A stretch of DNA of 64,000 nucleotides, taken from assembly GCF_021462225.1 (NCBI RefSeq), contig NC_061797.1:36110147-36174146 (forward strand), given 5' to 3'. The stretch is from Girardinichthys multiradiatus. Its lineage: Eukaryota; Chordata; Actinopteri; Cyprinodontiformes; Goodeidae. Position numbers and translations under genes: made by a program. Positions 1 through 10,575 of the stretch are shown one piece after another; positions within the stretch are counted from its first letter, which is position 1; each line of letters begins with the position of its first letter. The notes under the pieces are model-generated. The model saw only the letters and a program-made list of their open reading frames with translations, did no database searches and had not been told where the DNA came from.

Positions 1-628
1 AATGGACAACTCAGCGTGAAAATAAGCAATTTTATAAAATTACAAATAGAGTTGTGTTGGAGAATACTAACAAAATGTAGCTTTGGAAATGTATTCCTCA
101 TATCCTGGATTTTGGTTCATTTTCTGTTAATTTTGTTGGATTTAGCTCTCTTATTGTTGTGAACATCTATATTTGGACTGTTAAATCAGTGTTCATAAAC
201 ATGATAGACTGCATTAAGGTGCATACGCTGCTGGACTCAGTACTGTGCTGCCCAGAAGACAAAGTTGGGTCATTTCTGTGTATTTGAGTCCAGAATATGT
301 GTGGTTGTTATTGAACCAACCTAACATTAAACAGTCAAGCGAAAGACTCTTGGCTGGACTGCTGAGCCAGAGGATAAAAACAAGGTTTTTATTATTGAGG
401 TTGTGACAGTAAAATATTTCACATGGTTTTGAAATCATGTTCGGAATAGATTTTCCTGCTCTTTCATTTTCACATGGCATGTGTAAAGCCAAATGTATTT
501 TTTTGTGCCATGAATCTCTTCACAGAGAGAATATGTCCAATTTTACATTATCAAGATACAATCCTTCGGTCCTACTGGATTACATAGATTTTGGGATCAT
601 GATAATTGGGACCTCTATCTGGTAACTA
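1..628. other. AT-rich non-coding DNA, probably smyd3 intron
   Basis: No exon, repeat family or RNA gene was recognised here. The short open frames have no recognisable similarity. It ends at the TA target site of the first Tc1 element. Its assignment to an upstream smyd3 intron is inferred from the exons beginning at 7606. Confidence 0.4.
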
Positions 629-2087
629 CAGGTCCTTCTCAAAATATTAGCATATTGTGATAAAGTTAATTATTTTCCATAATGTCATGATGAAAATTTA
701 ACATTCATATATTTTAGATTCATTGCACACTAATTGAAATATTTCAGGTCTTTTATTGTCTTAATACAGATGATTGTGGCATACAGCTCATGAAAACCTA
801 AAATTCCTATCTCACAAAATTAGCATATTTCATCCGACCAATAAAAGAAGAGTGTTTTTAATACAAAAAACATCAACCTTCAAATAATCATGTACAGTTA
901 TGCACTCAATACTTGGTTGGGAATCCTTTTGCAGAATGACTGCTTCAATGTGGCGTGGCATGGAGGCAATCAGCCTGTGGCACTGCTGAGGTCTTATGGA
1001 GGCCCAGGATGCTTCGATAGCGGCCTTTAGCTCATCCAGAGTGTTGGGTCTTGAGTCTCTCAACGTTCTCTTCACAATATCCCACAGATTCTCTATGGGG
1101 TTCAGGTCAGGAGAGTTGGCAGGCCAATTGAGCACAGTGATACCATGGTCAGTAAACCATTTACCAGTGGACCAACACCAGCAGCTGACACGGCACCCCA
1201 GACCATCACTGACTGTGGGTACTTGACACTGGACCTCTGGCATTTTGGCATTTCCTTCTCCCCAGTCTTCCTTCTGACTCTGGCACCTTGATTTCCGAAT
1301 GACATGCAGAATTTCATCCAAAAAAAGTACTTTGGACCACTGAGCAACAGTCCAGTGCTGCTTCTCTGTAGCCCAGGTCAGGCGCTTCTGCTGCTGTTTC
1401 TGGTTCAAAAGTGGCTTGACCTGGGGAATGTGGCACCTGTAGCCCATTTCCTGCACACGCCTGTGCACGGTGGCTCTGGATGTTTCTACTCCAGACTCAG
1501 TCCACTGCTTCCGCAGGTCCCCCAAGGTCTGGAATTGGCCCTTCTCCACAATCTTCCTCGGGGTCCGGTCACCTCTTCTCATTGTGCAGCGTTTTCTGCC
1601 ACACTTTTTCCTTCCCACAGACTTCCCACTGAGGTGCCTTGATACAGCACTCTGGGAACAGCCTATTCGTTCAGAAATTTCTTTCTGTGTCTTACCCTCT
1701 TGCTTGAGGGTGTCAATAGTGGCCTTCTGGACAGCAGTCAGGTCGGCAGTCTTACCCATGATTGGGGTTTTGAGTGATGAACCAGGCTGGGAGTTTTAAA
1801 GGCCTCAGGAATCTTTTGCAGGTGTATAGAGTAAACTCGTTGATTCAGATGATTAGGTTCATAGCTCGTTTAGAGACCCTTTTAATGATATGCTAATTTT
1901 GTGAGATAGGAATTTTGGGTTTTCATGAGCTGTATGCCAAAATCATCCATATTAAGACAATAAAAGACCTGAAATATTTCAGTTAGTGTGCAATAAATCT
2001 AAAATATATGAATGTTAAATTTTCATCATGACATCATGGAAAATAATGAACTTTATCACAATATGCTAATATTTTGAGAAGGACCTG
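629..2087 (-). mobile_element. Tc1/mariner transposon, family Tc1-A, copy 1 (internally deleted)
   Basis: The element starts CAGGTCCTTCTC and ends in the inverted form GAGAAGGACCTG. It is flanked by TA at 627-628 and 2088-2089, the TA duplication typical of Tc1/mariner. Each end carries about 204 bp of inverted repeat, shared with the other three copies in this window. At 1459 bp it is about 150 bp shorter than copies 3 and 4, because a block in the middle of the transposase gene is missing. The transposase lies on the minus strand. It cannot move with its own enzyme but keeps both ends, so it could in principle be mobilised in trans. Confidence 0.95.
830..1759 (-). pseudogene. Tc1-A transposase pseudogene, copy 1
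   Basis: The start at 1759 gives the same N-terminus as copy 4 (MGKTADLTAVQKATIDTLKQ), with helix-turn-helix DNA-binding motifs in the first ~110 residues. The frame shifts after the first catalytic block: the expected FSDESKF region reads LDEILHVI, followed by out-of-frame residues. About 150 bp covering the second catalytic Asp (QHDLAPAHS in copy 4) is deleted. The C-terminal part returns to frame, with the catalytic Glu in NPIENLW, and then shifts again so that the native end is lost. It is a dead gene with no host role inferred. Confidence 0.93.
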
Positions 2088-3414
2088 TATATGTTTGCAT
2101 TTTGTCCATTCCTACTTCCATTTTGTACCCATGCACTTAAACCATTGCATGCCAGTTTAATTATCTTACTTGTTAAGTATTTTTGATTAATTATGGCAAT
2201 GGATATAATCATAAAAATGCTCAAGTCTTGCATACCATCTAATTTAATTGTATATTATGTTGTGAAGATGTCATAGGCTGTGACAACCTCGCTTGGCAAG
2301 TCAGGGCCATAACAGTGGCAGGCTGACTTCAACACCCCTCACTGCATTGGTCCTGTCACAAAATGCATGGAGGCAGCAAAAGGGGTCTTAATTCTGCCTC
2401 TACGTTTTGTTACATCACTACAAAATAATGCACTCCATGCTGACACAGCATAAAACAGTGAATTCCCCAACCTTGATCCAGATACACATGCACTATTCTG
2501 AGAGCGCATCAAAAGCAATGCACACACTTCAAACTTTGGTTCTTAATTTCCTCACATTTATACCTGATTAATTTTTGTTTTTCAATTACTCATCATACAT
2601 GTCAGGATAGGGAGCAGTGTGACAGCAGCTTTACGTTCACCACTGTAAGAAAGGCCACCGAACACTCAAGCACCTTGAGCTCTTTTAATCCTTAATTTGC
2701 TAATTTGTTTATTAGACGTTTAGGGTGAAGACAGCTTGGTTATGGTAACCACGTTTTACCACAGCAATAACCACATTTGTTGTAAACAGATGGTGTCCAT
2801 TTTTACTTCAGTCACTAAGCACATCAAATACTTTACATTAACAGACAGTGTAGCTCCTGTATTGTGTAATTACCACCGAAAGGACAGCATTCTTAACAAA
2901 GTTAAGTGATAAGAAAGTATGGAACTGAAAATGGATTCCTTGTTGTCAGTGGTCCTGTTTGGTGTATGTGGTTCCTGTGGCGCACAGCACCTGGTTTATG
3001 AGATGTATGACATCTGATCTGTCTATGTTTGGGTCTGACTTAGTGTAATCTGTTATTATGGCGCCACATCTAAAACTAAATGCATGTGTTTCCTAAACTG
3101 TGGGTGGCTTTCCCATTTCTGTTAGATCTCAACATGACATGATTAGCTGTGTTTTCATGAAAACTCATCCAAGGGTGACAATATATTTTCCACCAGGATC
3201 CGGGCTGAAAAAGGTCGTTGCAAAAAAGGGGCAGTTGCAATGATGGAGTAGAAGAAAACTATGAGACAGTTGGTGAAGAAAATGGTTTAAAATGCTGAAT
3301 AGTGAAGAGTAGAGAACAGCATTTTGGAAACTTGTGCACGCCTGCTGCCACCTCAGGCCAAACACAACAGTCCAGTCTTGTACCACACTTATAGACACTT
3401 AACTTCTGTTCATC

Positions 3415-3420
<6 letters not shown>
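2088..3420. other. Non-coding DNA without recognised features
   Basis: This is AT-rich sequence with no exon, repeat or RNA gene that I can support. It is presumed smyd3 intron or upstream flank. Confidence 0.4.

Positions 3421-3477
<57 letters not shown>
3421..3477. repeat. (TG)n microsatellite
   Basis: About 28 uninterrupted TG units. It can adopt left-handed DNA and is likely length-polymorphic. An open frame reading through it (Cys-Val repeats) is an artefact. Confidence 0.98.
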
Positions 3478-3479
<2 letters not shown>

Positions 3480-4044
3480 ACGTTCATATTAAATTCCTTC
3501 ATTTGCCTTCCAGGTTCCAATAATGTCCTCTGTAGCTGTTATAGCAGCGCCCAATCTAATGAGAAGTGCCATACTTTGTCCGATAAGCCGTAGGCTTGTT
3601 ACCACATTGTGTGTTTGTAGGCTCATATTAACATCCATTGTCAGATCTACTTACTGATTCCATAGTTTTCTCCCTTTTACCCTGTTATAATAAAACATAA
3701 AGACTTGTGGCTCTTTATTCCACACTGCATACACAAATCTGGTACATGTGAGTTTTCTAACCTTTTTCAGAAAGCCTGAAAGCTTACTGGACATTTCAGG
3801 TGATTAAAACTGAATTTTGTTTAGATACCAAATCAGCTATTTTTCAAATAGGATAACCAGAAATGCCTTTCAGGTGTTAATATCTGTTTTGTTGTTGTTA
3901 CTGTTTTTATTTTTATTTTATTTGCATGCAGTCACATCTTGCATTGACAAATAAATTGTGGGTCTTTTACTGTTCCGTGCTGGTGCAGCTTGTGGTGGAA
4001 TGTTTGGAGTTGTTAAAATTTTTCAAAATGCCACACAGATATCA

Positions 4045-4141
4045 TACCGCCTTTATTTATAAAGCACTTTAAAATAAACCAAGGTCCACAAAGTGCTGTA
4101 CATATGCAATTGACATATACAATAAAAAAAAAAAAAAAAAA
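4045..4141 (-). repeat. L2-type LINE 3' tail fragment plus A-run
   Basis: The plus strand reads CTTTATTTATAAAGCACTTTAA. On the minus strand this is the AAAGTGCTTTATAAATAAAG tail common to fish L2-like LINEs. The same motif recurs at 44275-44330, where it adjoins an L2 C-terminal coding remnant, so the two are related. A run of A follows at about 4122-4141. It is heavily 5'-truncated with no coding capacity. Confidence 0.6.
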
Positions 4142-5750
4142 GAAAAATCTGCAGGGTTGGCTTACATTTCCCAAAAAACATTTTGGGAAAATATTCTATG
4201 TACTGATGAGACAGCAGTGGAGGTGTAACATCTGGCGTAAAACTAAGCATTACAGAAAATGAACATCATACTGACAGTTGGCAGACAAAAAATAAACCCT
4301 GTGTGACTTGAGGTCCTGGACAACTTGCTATAATCCATATAACCATGTAATCTGATCTATCCAGCCATCAGTTTGTGACCTTAAGCACAAGTACACCATG
4401 GTTAATGACACAAAGTACACCATCAAGTCCATCTCTTACTGACTCAAAAATAACATGGTGAAGGTTGTGGAGTGTTAATGTTATTTGAGATGCTGTGGCA
4501 TGACCTTTAACAGGCTGTTCATGCTCAAAAACCCTGTTATGTAGTTGAATTTAAACACTTCTGTATAGATGAGTTGGTTAAACTTCTTCCACAGAGATGT
4601 AAAAGGCTCATTGCCAGTTATCACAAACACTTGATGTTGCTGTTGCCTCCAATGGTGGCACAACCAGTTATTAGACTTCGAGTATGATTCATCTTTCACA
4701 TAAGCCTATGGTTTAGAAAGCTTTTTGCATAATTGAAAACTACTTTTGTATTTACTCAGGCTATCATTTTCTTAGATTTTTTTCAGATTTGTGAAATTAA
4801 CATTTTGGCTTCACTATTTCATTTCTTCAACAAAATAATTCAATCTTAAAATGACAGTTTGCCTACAAACACATACATGCACATACCAATGTGGTTTGTT
4901 TTTTAAACCAACATTATGTTATTAATGACTGTATTGTTGTTTTATAGTTGTTTCACCAAACCTATGTGCAGGAACTTAAAATGGTTAAACTAAGAAACTG
5001 TACCGACTTGCTTTTTTATCTAACAAGTGTTCGGCTTTGTGCAATATAGAAATACTTTTGGATATTTTACTTTCTAATTTATCTGATGTGAGATTTCCGA
5101 TTCAGTTTATCATCAATAATAAAATATTTTTGCGTCTCTAGTCTTTATACATGCACAAATATATTTATACATGTGACTTATTTGTAAACAAACATAAGAT
5201 TTCATACAGACATACTTTATATTTATTGTAAATTAATATTTTGTTTGCTCATCTCAATATTTATTTTCTTTATTTTAGATTTGTTCAATATCTCTTTTAT
5301 ATATCATCCTTTCACTTTTCTGCTGAAACGCGGAATTTTCTCAATTGGAGACAAATAAACATTATTTTTATTTATTCTGTTTTACTATGACCTGTTCTGT
5401 TTATTCTGTTATATTTTTATGCTATTGTTGTGTTCTTTTTCATTTTATTTTCAGTGCTTTTATTTTATTTCATTCCTTATTATTGTATTTATTTTCATAC
5501 TGTTCCATTTTATTCAAAGTTATTTTATGCTATTCTGTGCTGCTGAATTTTAATCAGTTACGTTGTACTCCTAATATATTCCATTTCATTCGTATTATGT
5601 TTTAAATATTTTATTGGGCTCTACCGCTATAGCAAGTGTCACCCTGGTCTATGTTTTTCTTTCCTGTTCTACTTAATTCTATTTTATTCTCTATTTTATT
5701 CCAAAAATTTTTTTTATATAATGATCTGTTATGTGATTCATTTGATTTTC
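4142..5750. other. Non-coding AT-rich DNA with TTTTATTC-type low-complexity tract
   Basis: No gene was recognised. From about 5270 to 5720 the sequence becomes a degenerate low-complexity tract of TTTTATTCTATT-like words. The same tract resumes at 6284-6385, showing that it was split by the RTE insertion described next. Confidence 0.6.
5737..5750. repeat. Left target-site duplication of RTE insertion
   Basis: TTCATTTGATTTTC occurs here and again at 6270-6283 with 14 of 14 matches, bracketing the insertion 5751-6269. Duplications of this length are normal for target-primed reverse transcription. Confidence 0.85.
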
Positions 5751-6269
5751 ATTCGTTCGTTCGTTCGTTCGTTCGTCGTCTTGCATCATTGGAGTGCCGC
5801 AAGGGTTTTCCATCTCTGCGGTCCCATGTCAGCCTGTGCCCCAATTTTATTGTACAACTTAGACACTCGTACTCGTACTCGTCGTCTTCCGCTTATCCAG
5901 GACCGGGTCGCGGGGGCAGCAGACTCAGCAGAGACGCCCAGACGTCCCTCTCTCCAGACACCTCCTCCAGCTCCTCCAGGGGGAGCCCAAGGCGTTCCCA
6001 GGCCAGCCGAGAGACATAGTCCCTCCAGCGTGTCCTGGGCCGTCCCCTGGGCCTCCTCCCGGTGGGACGTGCCTGGAACACCTCCCGAGGAAGGCGTCCA
6101 GGAGGCATCCGGTATAAATGCCCGAGCCACCTCAACTGGCTCCTCTCAATGTGGAGGAGCAGCGGCTCTACTCCGAGCTCCTCCCGGATGGCCGAGCTCC
6201 TCACCCTATCTCTAAGGGAGTGCCCGGCCACCCTACGGAGGAAGCTCATTTCAGCCGCTTGTATCCGTT
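5751..6269 (-). mobile_element. 5'-truncated RTE-type LINE insertion with extra chimeric 3' tail
   Basis: The insertion is bounded by a perfect 14-bp direct repeat (5737-5750 and 6270-6283). Read on the minus strand it contains the C-terminal coding end of an RTE-type LINE (6249 down to about 5893). Next come the GAGTACGAG-type RTE 3' end (about 5865-5890), about 80 bp of non-RTE sequence (5782-5863), and a (CGAA)n tail (5751-5776 on plus as CGTT units). The RTE part is close to identical to 25158-25566, and the 80-bp non-RTE part matches 25076-25157 base for base. Insertion was therefore by retrotransposition of a read-through or chimeric RNA. Confidence 0.85.
5893..6249 (-). pseudogene. RTE LINE ORF2 C-terminal fragment
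   Basis: The minus-strand frame encodes a tail with SQLRWLGHLYRMPPGRLPRE, GRRPRGRPRTRWRDYV and LAWERLGLPLEE, the C-terminal region after the reverse transcriptase of fish RTE-like LINEs. It matches the longer copy ending at 25187. No reverse transcriptase or endonuclease domain is present because the insertion is 5'-truncated at about 6267, so it is a dead-on-arrival fragment. Confidence 0.85.
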
Positions 6270-6832
6270 TTCATTTGATTTTCTCATTTTAATTTTTTTG
6301 TATTTTATCCTATTCTGTTTTTTGTTTACTTTGTTCAGATTTATTGTATTCAAACCTATTCTTTTTTATTCTATTATTATGCTCTCTGTCAGTTTAGATA
6401 GAGCATTTAACAGATCTGCAGCGGGCTTGGTTTGAATGTTTGTTTGATTTTGGTTTTTAAACTACTTTTGAAGTAATGAATTGTTATATGTTCACATTTA
6501 TTAGGATGTTGTAGTTTCAATATGATGTTCTTGCAGGAATTTGGCTGTCAGCTCCTTTATGTTCACTTTCTCTAACTGTTGGTAACTCAGCTGTTAATGT
6601 ACTCTCGGCTTTTAGAGCAGCACAATAAGAGCAGGGAAACTGTACCATAACAGCATTTAGATGGGTCTGAGACCCACTCAATCGGTCATTCGGTACTCTC
6701 CACCAAACAATCCTCCTGTTAAATTAGATACTGCAGCCACTCTAGGTGTGTAAATTGTATGCTAGGCTCATATTAACCTATGCACAGACATAAATACATA
6801 CTCTGAAAAGGGTCCCTGTGACTCACATCTTC

Positions 6833-6880
6833 TGTGTGTGCGTGTGTGTGTGTTTGTTTGTGTGTATGTGTGTGTGTCTT
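6833..6880. repeat. Imperfect (GT)n tract
   Basis: GTGTGCGTGTGTGTGTGTTT-like imperfect dinucleotide repeat. The region 6385-7605 around it holds no other recognised feature. Confidence 0.85.
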
Positions 6881-7605
6881 TTGGAGGTGGACTCTCCACA
6901 TCTTTTAATTGGCTGCAGGGAGCAGACACACTCAGCTCTTGCTTGTTATCACACTGAACTGAACCCAAACAGGAAAGGACAGCAGCATCACCAAGACACA
7001 CACAGCAGACATTACATTTGCACAAAAATGCCAAATGTGTATGCGCAACTGTCACACACCATTGCTGAGACACATGTGATAGGTGACTCTAGCAGACGGT
7101 AACATTGAGGAGAGTGAACCTGAATGCATCATCTTTAAGTAATCAAATTAGAGATAGTGAATCTAGATAAAGTATCTGATAGTTGCACACAGTCAGATTA
7201 GTGTAACAAATGAAAAAGAACAAAATAAAGATGTTACATCAGAAAGGTCAAGACAATGACAGAACTTTGCTTGTGAAGTATTGGGGCTTTGATGGTAAAT
7301 GGCGGCCTATCTATGCCAACAACTGATAAGTTGGTGGATCAGCACAGTTTATTTCTTTAAACACTAAATGGGCATTCTTATAATGAAAACCTGACTGCAA
7401 AAATCTGGCTCCACTGCAGTTCACTTAAATCATTAACTGAAAATTATCCTCAATGTTTTTCTTGCTCTGGCCTTAATGCTTGAGGTCATAAATAAATTAA
7501 CCTTAAGTAATTTCATCTCTTGAAAATGAGTTATGTAAAGCAAGTTTTTTTTCCAGGAATTGTCTCTCAGGCATTGAATATTAAAATTTTTTCTTTCCTG
7601 TCTAG

Positions 7606-7669
7606 ACGAGTGGCCCTGTTGAGATGTTCTCAGTGCAAGATGGCTCGCTACTGCAATACAACTTGCCAG
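7606..7669 (+). CDS. smyd3: SMYD3-like methyltransferase, exon with MYND zinc-finger core
   Basis: This 64-bp internal exon encodes RVALLRCSQCKMARYCNTTCQ after one base that completes a split codon. It holds four of the eight zinc ligands of a MYND finger (C-x2-C-x5-C-x3-C). SMYD3 is a SET/MYND lysine methyltransferase with cytoplasmic and nuclear substrates; the MYND finger is packed beside its SET domain. The acceptor is a strong pyrimidine tract ending TCTAG at 7605, and the donor is CAG|GTAGGT at 7670. The exon ends in phase 0, matching the next exon. The first two zinc ligands (CxxC) lie in an upstream exon that I did not find. SMYD3 is preferred over SMYD1/2 because of the RCSQCK..RYC pattern and the following exons. 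Confidence 0.88.
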
Positions 7670-7723
7670 GTAGGTGGATTTTTGTGTTTGTGTACTTACA
7701 TCATTCTCGATGTTAGAAACATA

Positions 7724-8102
7724 CAGTCATATTCAACAAATTAGAATATGTGTTCCGATGAGGCTCATTTGACAGATGAAAAGTATCTTTTGATAATAAC
7801 CTTTAAGCAGGTATTAAACATATTTTTCATTAATCCCACATTTCTGTATTAAAAATGTTTTTTTTATTGGTCTGATGTAATATTCTGATCTTGTTTTTTA
7901 TTAGGTGTAAGCCAAAAATCATTACAATTAACAAAAATAAAGGTTTAAAAACAGTCTGTGTGTCGTTAATCTATATGTTTACCAGCGCTTTGGGTGCCTT
8001 GTTGCTGAAACGTGCTATACAAATAAACTTGACTTGACTTACTGAATTGTTACTCAAATTAGTGAAATTTTCAACGGTATTCTAATTTACTGAATATGAC
8101 TA
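7724..8102. mobile_element. 379-bp MITE-like element with TA target site
   Basis: The left end CAGTCATATTCAACAAATTA is an imperfect inverted copy of the right end (TAATTTACTGAATATGACTA, about 26 bp with few mismatches). It is flanked by TA at 7722-7723 and 8103-8104. It has no coding capacity, which fits a non-autonomous Tc1/mariner-type MITE. It starts only 54 bp downstream of the MYND exon, inside the intron. Confidence 0.7.
7979..8040 (+). repeat. LINE/SINE 3' tail nested in the MITE
   Basis: The segment reads GCGCTTTGGGTGCCTTG...GTGCTATACAAATAAACTTGACTTGACTT. This is the 3' tail common to L2-related fish retroposons, ending in a short CTTGA repeat. It lies inside the MITE, so either the MITE captured it or it inserted there. 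Confidence 0.55.
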
Positions 8103-8479
8103 TATCTGTGGACAACATCCTATTATATAGTTCTTGTGTTTATTTTCCTTTAAAAAGCACCTTTCTTTGGAAATTGGTGGTGATTTATTGCTTAGCAATA
8201 TTCAGAGATGTTTCTGAGGTTTATAAGCAGTCTTAAAAAAATTCAAATTAGTGTCACTCAAAAATCATTCAGTTTATATCTATTGAAATCAGTCTGAAAG
8301 AAGACTTCTTGACTGTCCCATTGAGTGATCTCTGCCACATATAAAAAATAGAGACTTCTACATTTCAAAGGGTCACGGAGCAAGGGCATGATTTCAGAAC
8401 TGACTAAAACACTTTTAATGTGAGCTTTAAGCACCAGAACCATGTCACTATTGAATTGCAAAGAGTGCCTAACTTTGGT

Positions 8480-9010
8480 CCAAGATGGCTTTTTTGTCAG
8501 CTCTCTCCGAGGCCCTGCCTGGATTTCTGGATATATGGAGATCCAAGCACACCCTTAGCGTTTTTTACCCGAAAGAACTCTCATTCTTGAATGAGTTCGG
8601 TTGGTGTGCCTTTGAACTTTGGTGCTTTGTTGTGCACCGGCGGCCATTTCCACCAGTTTTGCGAACCAAGCATGAATCATCAACAGTGGCCGTTTTCATT
8701 TGCATGTGTTCAGCATCCCCCAGTGTAACAAAACAAGTAGTTATACAAAACATGTTTAGTGTGTTTTTACAAACATAAATAGTGTTTAGAAGGTATGTTC
8801 TACGTATTTGCCGCTGTACTTGCTGCTTCTATTGTCGGCCCGCCCACGGGTGACGTTACAGTTTGCGCAGAGGAACTAAATATTCTGCGGAACCTCTCTT
8901 CATTGGTGGAAACACGCTAAACTGGTTTGAAATCATGTTTGGCAATCTGAATGGGCTCCGAACCATGTTGTTGGGAAAGGGGTACCTGTCTCTTGTCTTA
9001 AAGGATAGAT
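8480..9010. other. Unclassified GC-richer block, possible old repeat
   Basis: This block is richer in GC than its neighbours and contains CAAGATGGC, a CCCGCCCACGGGTGACGTTA stretch and ACCAGTTT-type words at both ends. I could not define terminal repeats or target sites, and the open frame across 8485-8778 has no recognisable domain. It may be a decayed DNA transposon or just unusual intron sequence. Confidence 0.25.
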
Positions 9011-9134
9011 TGGTTTACTAAGCCAACAATCAGACCATAAAAAATTAATCAGTTATCTCTCGTGGTACAAAACCTTCTCAATTGATTGTAAAGTTTTGGC
9101 TAAGACTAAGGCCTTCCGATAAAACAATAGCCAT

Positions 9135-9176
9135 CTATCGTGATAAATATGCGGTCTATCGTGATAAATATGCGGT
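9135..9176 (+). repeat. Perfect 21-bp tandem duplication
   Basis: The unit CTATCGTGATAAATATGCGGT is repeated twice head to tail (9135-9155 and 9156-9176) without mismatch. No function is apparent. Confidence 0.95.
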
Positions 9177-9559
9177 CAATATCAATAGAAAATACATCCA
9201 ATAGAATGTTCCATAATTTTACTGAACTCCGATCCAGAACCGCACAAGTTTCAGCCTCTCAACCGCTTACAGCCCAGCTAAACAAGGTTGCTGGCATAAA
9301 CTAACTCACTCACTCTTAGGTAAGCTAGCAACATACAAGCGGCAACAGACAACTATTGATAGGTACTTGGCAGCAGTGCCATATGACAAAATATCAAAAC
9401 ACTATAAACAAATAACATGCAGTGGCATATCATTTAGCAAAGGACATGTTACCGCTTTTAAAGCTTTCTGAATTTCTCTGTTAGCCAATATAAGATGATT
9501 TACATATGAGAAAATTTCCAATGTTTTCACAGGCATTCAGACAAAACTCCAGATTCCAC

Positions 9560-9955
9560 CACTGAAAATAAGAGGTTATTCTGGCACCAATGCCACTGGT
9601 TTTCCGGGTTTTTACCGAATGCAATTAAAGATTCTTTTACTGACTGATCTTCATGGACCAGCACCAGCTTTTATCAGAGGACTTCTGCACCCATATGTCT
9701 CTGGCAGGTCCCTGAGGTCCTATGACCAGGGCCTGCTGCCCCATACTAAGATGAAAACAAAAGGAGACAGAGTTGTGTTCAGTGCCCCCCAGACTCGTTT
9801 CCTTTGGACTTGAGATCAGTGGACTCTGTGGTCTCTTTTAAAAGACTAAACTGTCTGCTTTTTCCTAATTTATCTTGTTTATTTAGACATTGTTGGCTCT
9901 TTTGAAGCACTTTGTGATTTTATATTTTGAAAGGTGATAAATAAATATATAAAAA
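9560..9955 (+). mobile_element. L2-type LINE 3' fragment
   Basis: The decoded stretch 9640-9813 (HGPAPAFIRGLLHPYVSGRS then LRSYDQGLLPHTKMKTKGDR) resembles the extreme C-terminus of fish L2-clade ORF2. It is followed by an untranslated tail with AAGCACTTTGTGATTTTATA and GGTGATAAATAAATATATAA at about 9907-9955. The fragment is 5'-truncated. It ends about 170 bp before the next smyd3 exon. Confidence 0.65.
9619..9813 (+). pseudogene. L2-clade ORF2 C-terminal remnant
   Basis: A 64-codon open frame holds the C-terminal motif (PYVSGRSLRS, then KTKGDRVVFSAPQ) seen in L2-like fish LINEs. There is no reverse transcriptase core. It is a retroposon remnant, not a host gene. Confidence 0.6.
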
Positions 9956-10126
9956 GGTATGCCCTTACCTACATCTAAAGTCAAGAAAGGACATTTTAAG
10001 GGGCCTAAAGGAAAAGCTTTCTTGCACTACAACTGTAATGTTCTCTTTGTGATTGAAACATGCCTTTTGTGTGTATATATGCAGTATATGCATTTTTCAG
10101 TGTGTTTAAAAAACCCTGTTCTGCAG

Positions 10127-10234
10127 AAACAGGCATGGTCCGGCCATAAGAGAGAGTGTAAGTGTCTGCGTAGTCTCCTGCCTAGACATCCTACTGACTC
10201 AGTCCGTCTGGCCGCAAGACTCATATTTGCCCTG
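10127..10234 (+). CDS. smyd3: SMYD3-like methyltransferase, exon completing the MYND finger
   Basis: This 108-bp, phase 0-0 exon encodes KQAWSGHKRECKCLRSLLPR followed by HPTDSVRLAARLIFAL. The H and C of GHKREC are the last two MYND zinc ligands. The next segment is the helix joining MYND back to the split SET domain; PxDSVRL is a SMYD3-like pattern. The acceptor is CTGTTCTGCAG and the donor is CTG|GTATGT. An upstream extension of the open frame (9959-10126) is intronic read-through. The spacing to the previous exon is 2457 bp, including two retroelement pieces, and the intron to the next exon is only 283 bp. Confidence 0.9.
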
Positions 10235-10350
10235 GTATGTTTCTAGAAATTCTCCTTGTTCTCACTCAGATATGTGCAAAGGCGATTATTATGAATGTGA
10301 CAGATCCTACCTTTCTTTGTTTTTAATAATAATAGTACTCTTTTTCTTTT

Positions 10351-10373
10351 TTTTTTTTTTTCTTTTGCATTTG
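10351..10373. repeat. T-rich run in short intron
   Basis: A T-homopolymer-rich tract lies inside the 283-bp intron between the second and third recognised exons. Confidence 0.8.
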
Positions 10374-10517
10374 TGAAATCCATAATTTCCTAAAAATAAA
10401 TCTGTAATCTAGCTACAAAGCAAATGTTGGAAAGTGTTAATAAATGCAGTAAATTAAAACTATACAAATATTATGTGTAAAACAAAAATCACATGTTAAT
10501 TATTCTCTCCTATTCAG

Positions 10518-10575
10518 TTAAGTCCTACTAAGAGCATCAGTAATGAGCTCTACACTTTGGAGGAACATGAATCAC
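10518..10575 (+). CDS. smyd3: SMYD3-like methyltransferase, short exon
   Basis: This 58-bp exon encodes LSPTKSISNELYTLEEHES plus the first base of a split codon. It falls where human SMYD3 has the segment around SEKLYSFYDLES, between the MYND-proximal helix and the next helical block. The acceptor is CTCTCCTATTCAG and the donor is C|GTAAGT, a near-consensus site. It is too short for ordinary open-frame searches. Its phase (0 in, 1 out) fits both neighbours: the split codon is completed by AC from the exon at 11955 to give His. Confidence 0.87.

Noticed and set aside
3324..3593. Open frame with long Cys-Val repeat
   Set aside because: It is simply the (TG)n microsatellite read through; no domain or splice context.
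8485..8778. Plus-strand frame starting in a CAAGATGGC context
   Set aside because: The protein has no recognisable domain and overlaps an antisense frame. It is more likely unclassified repeat or intron.
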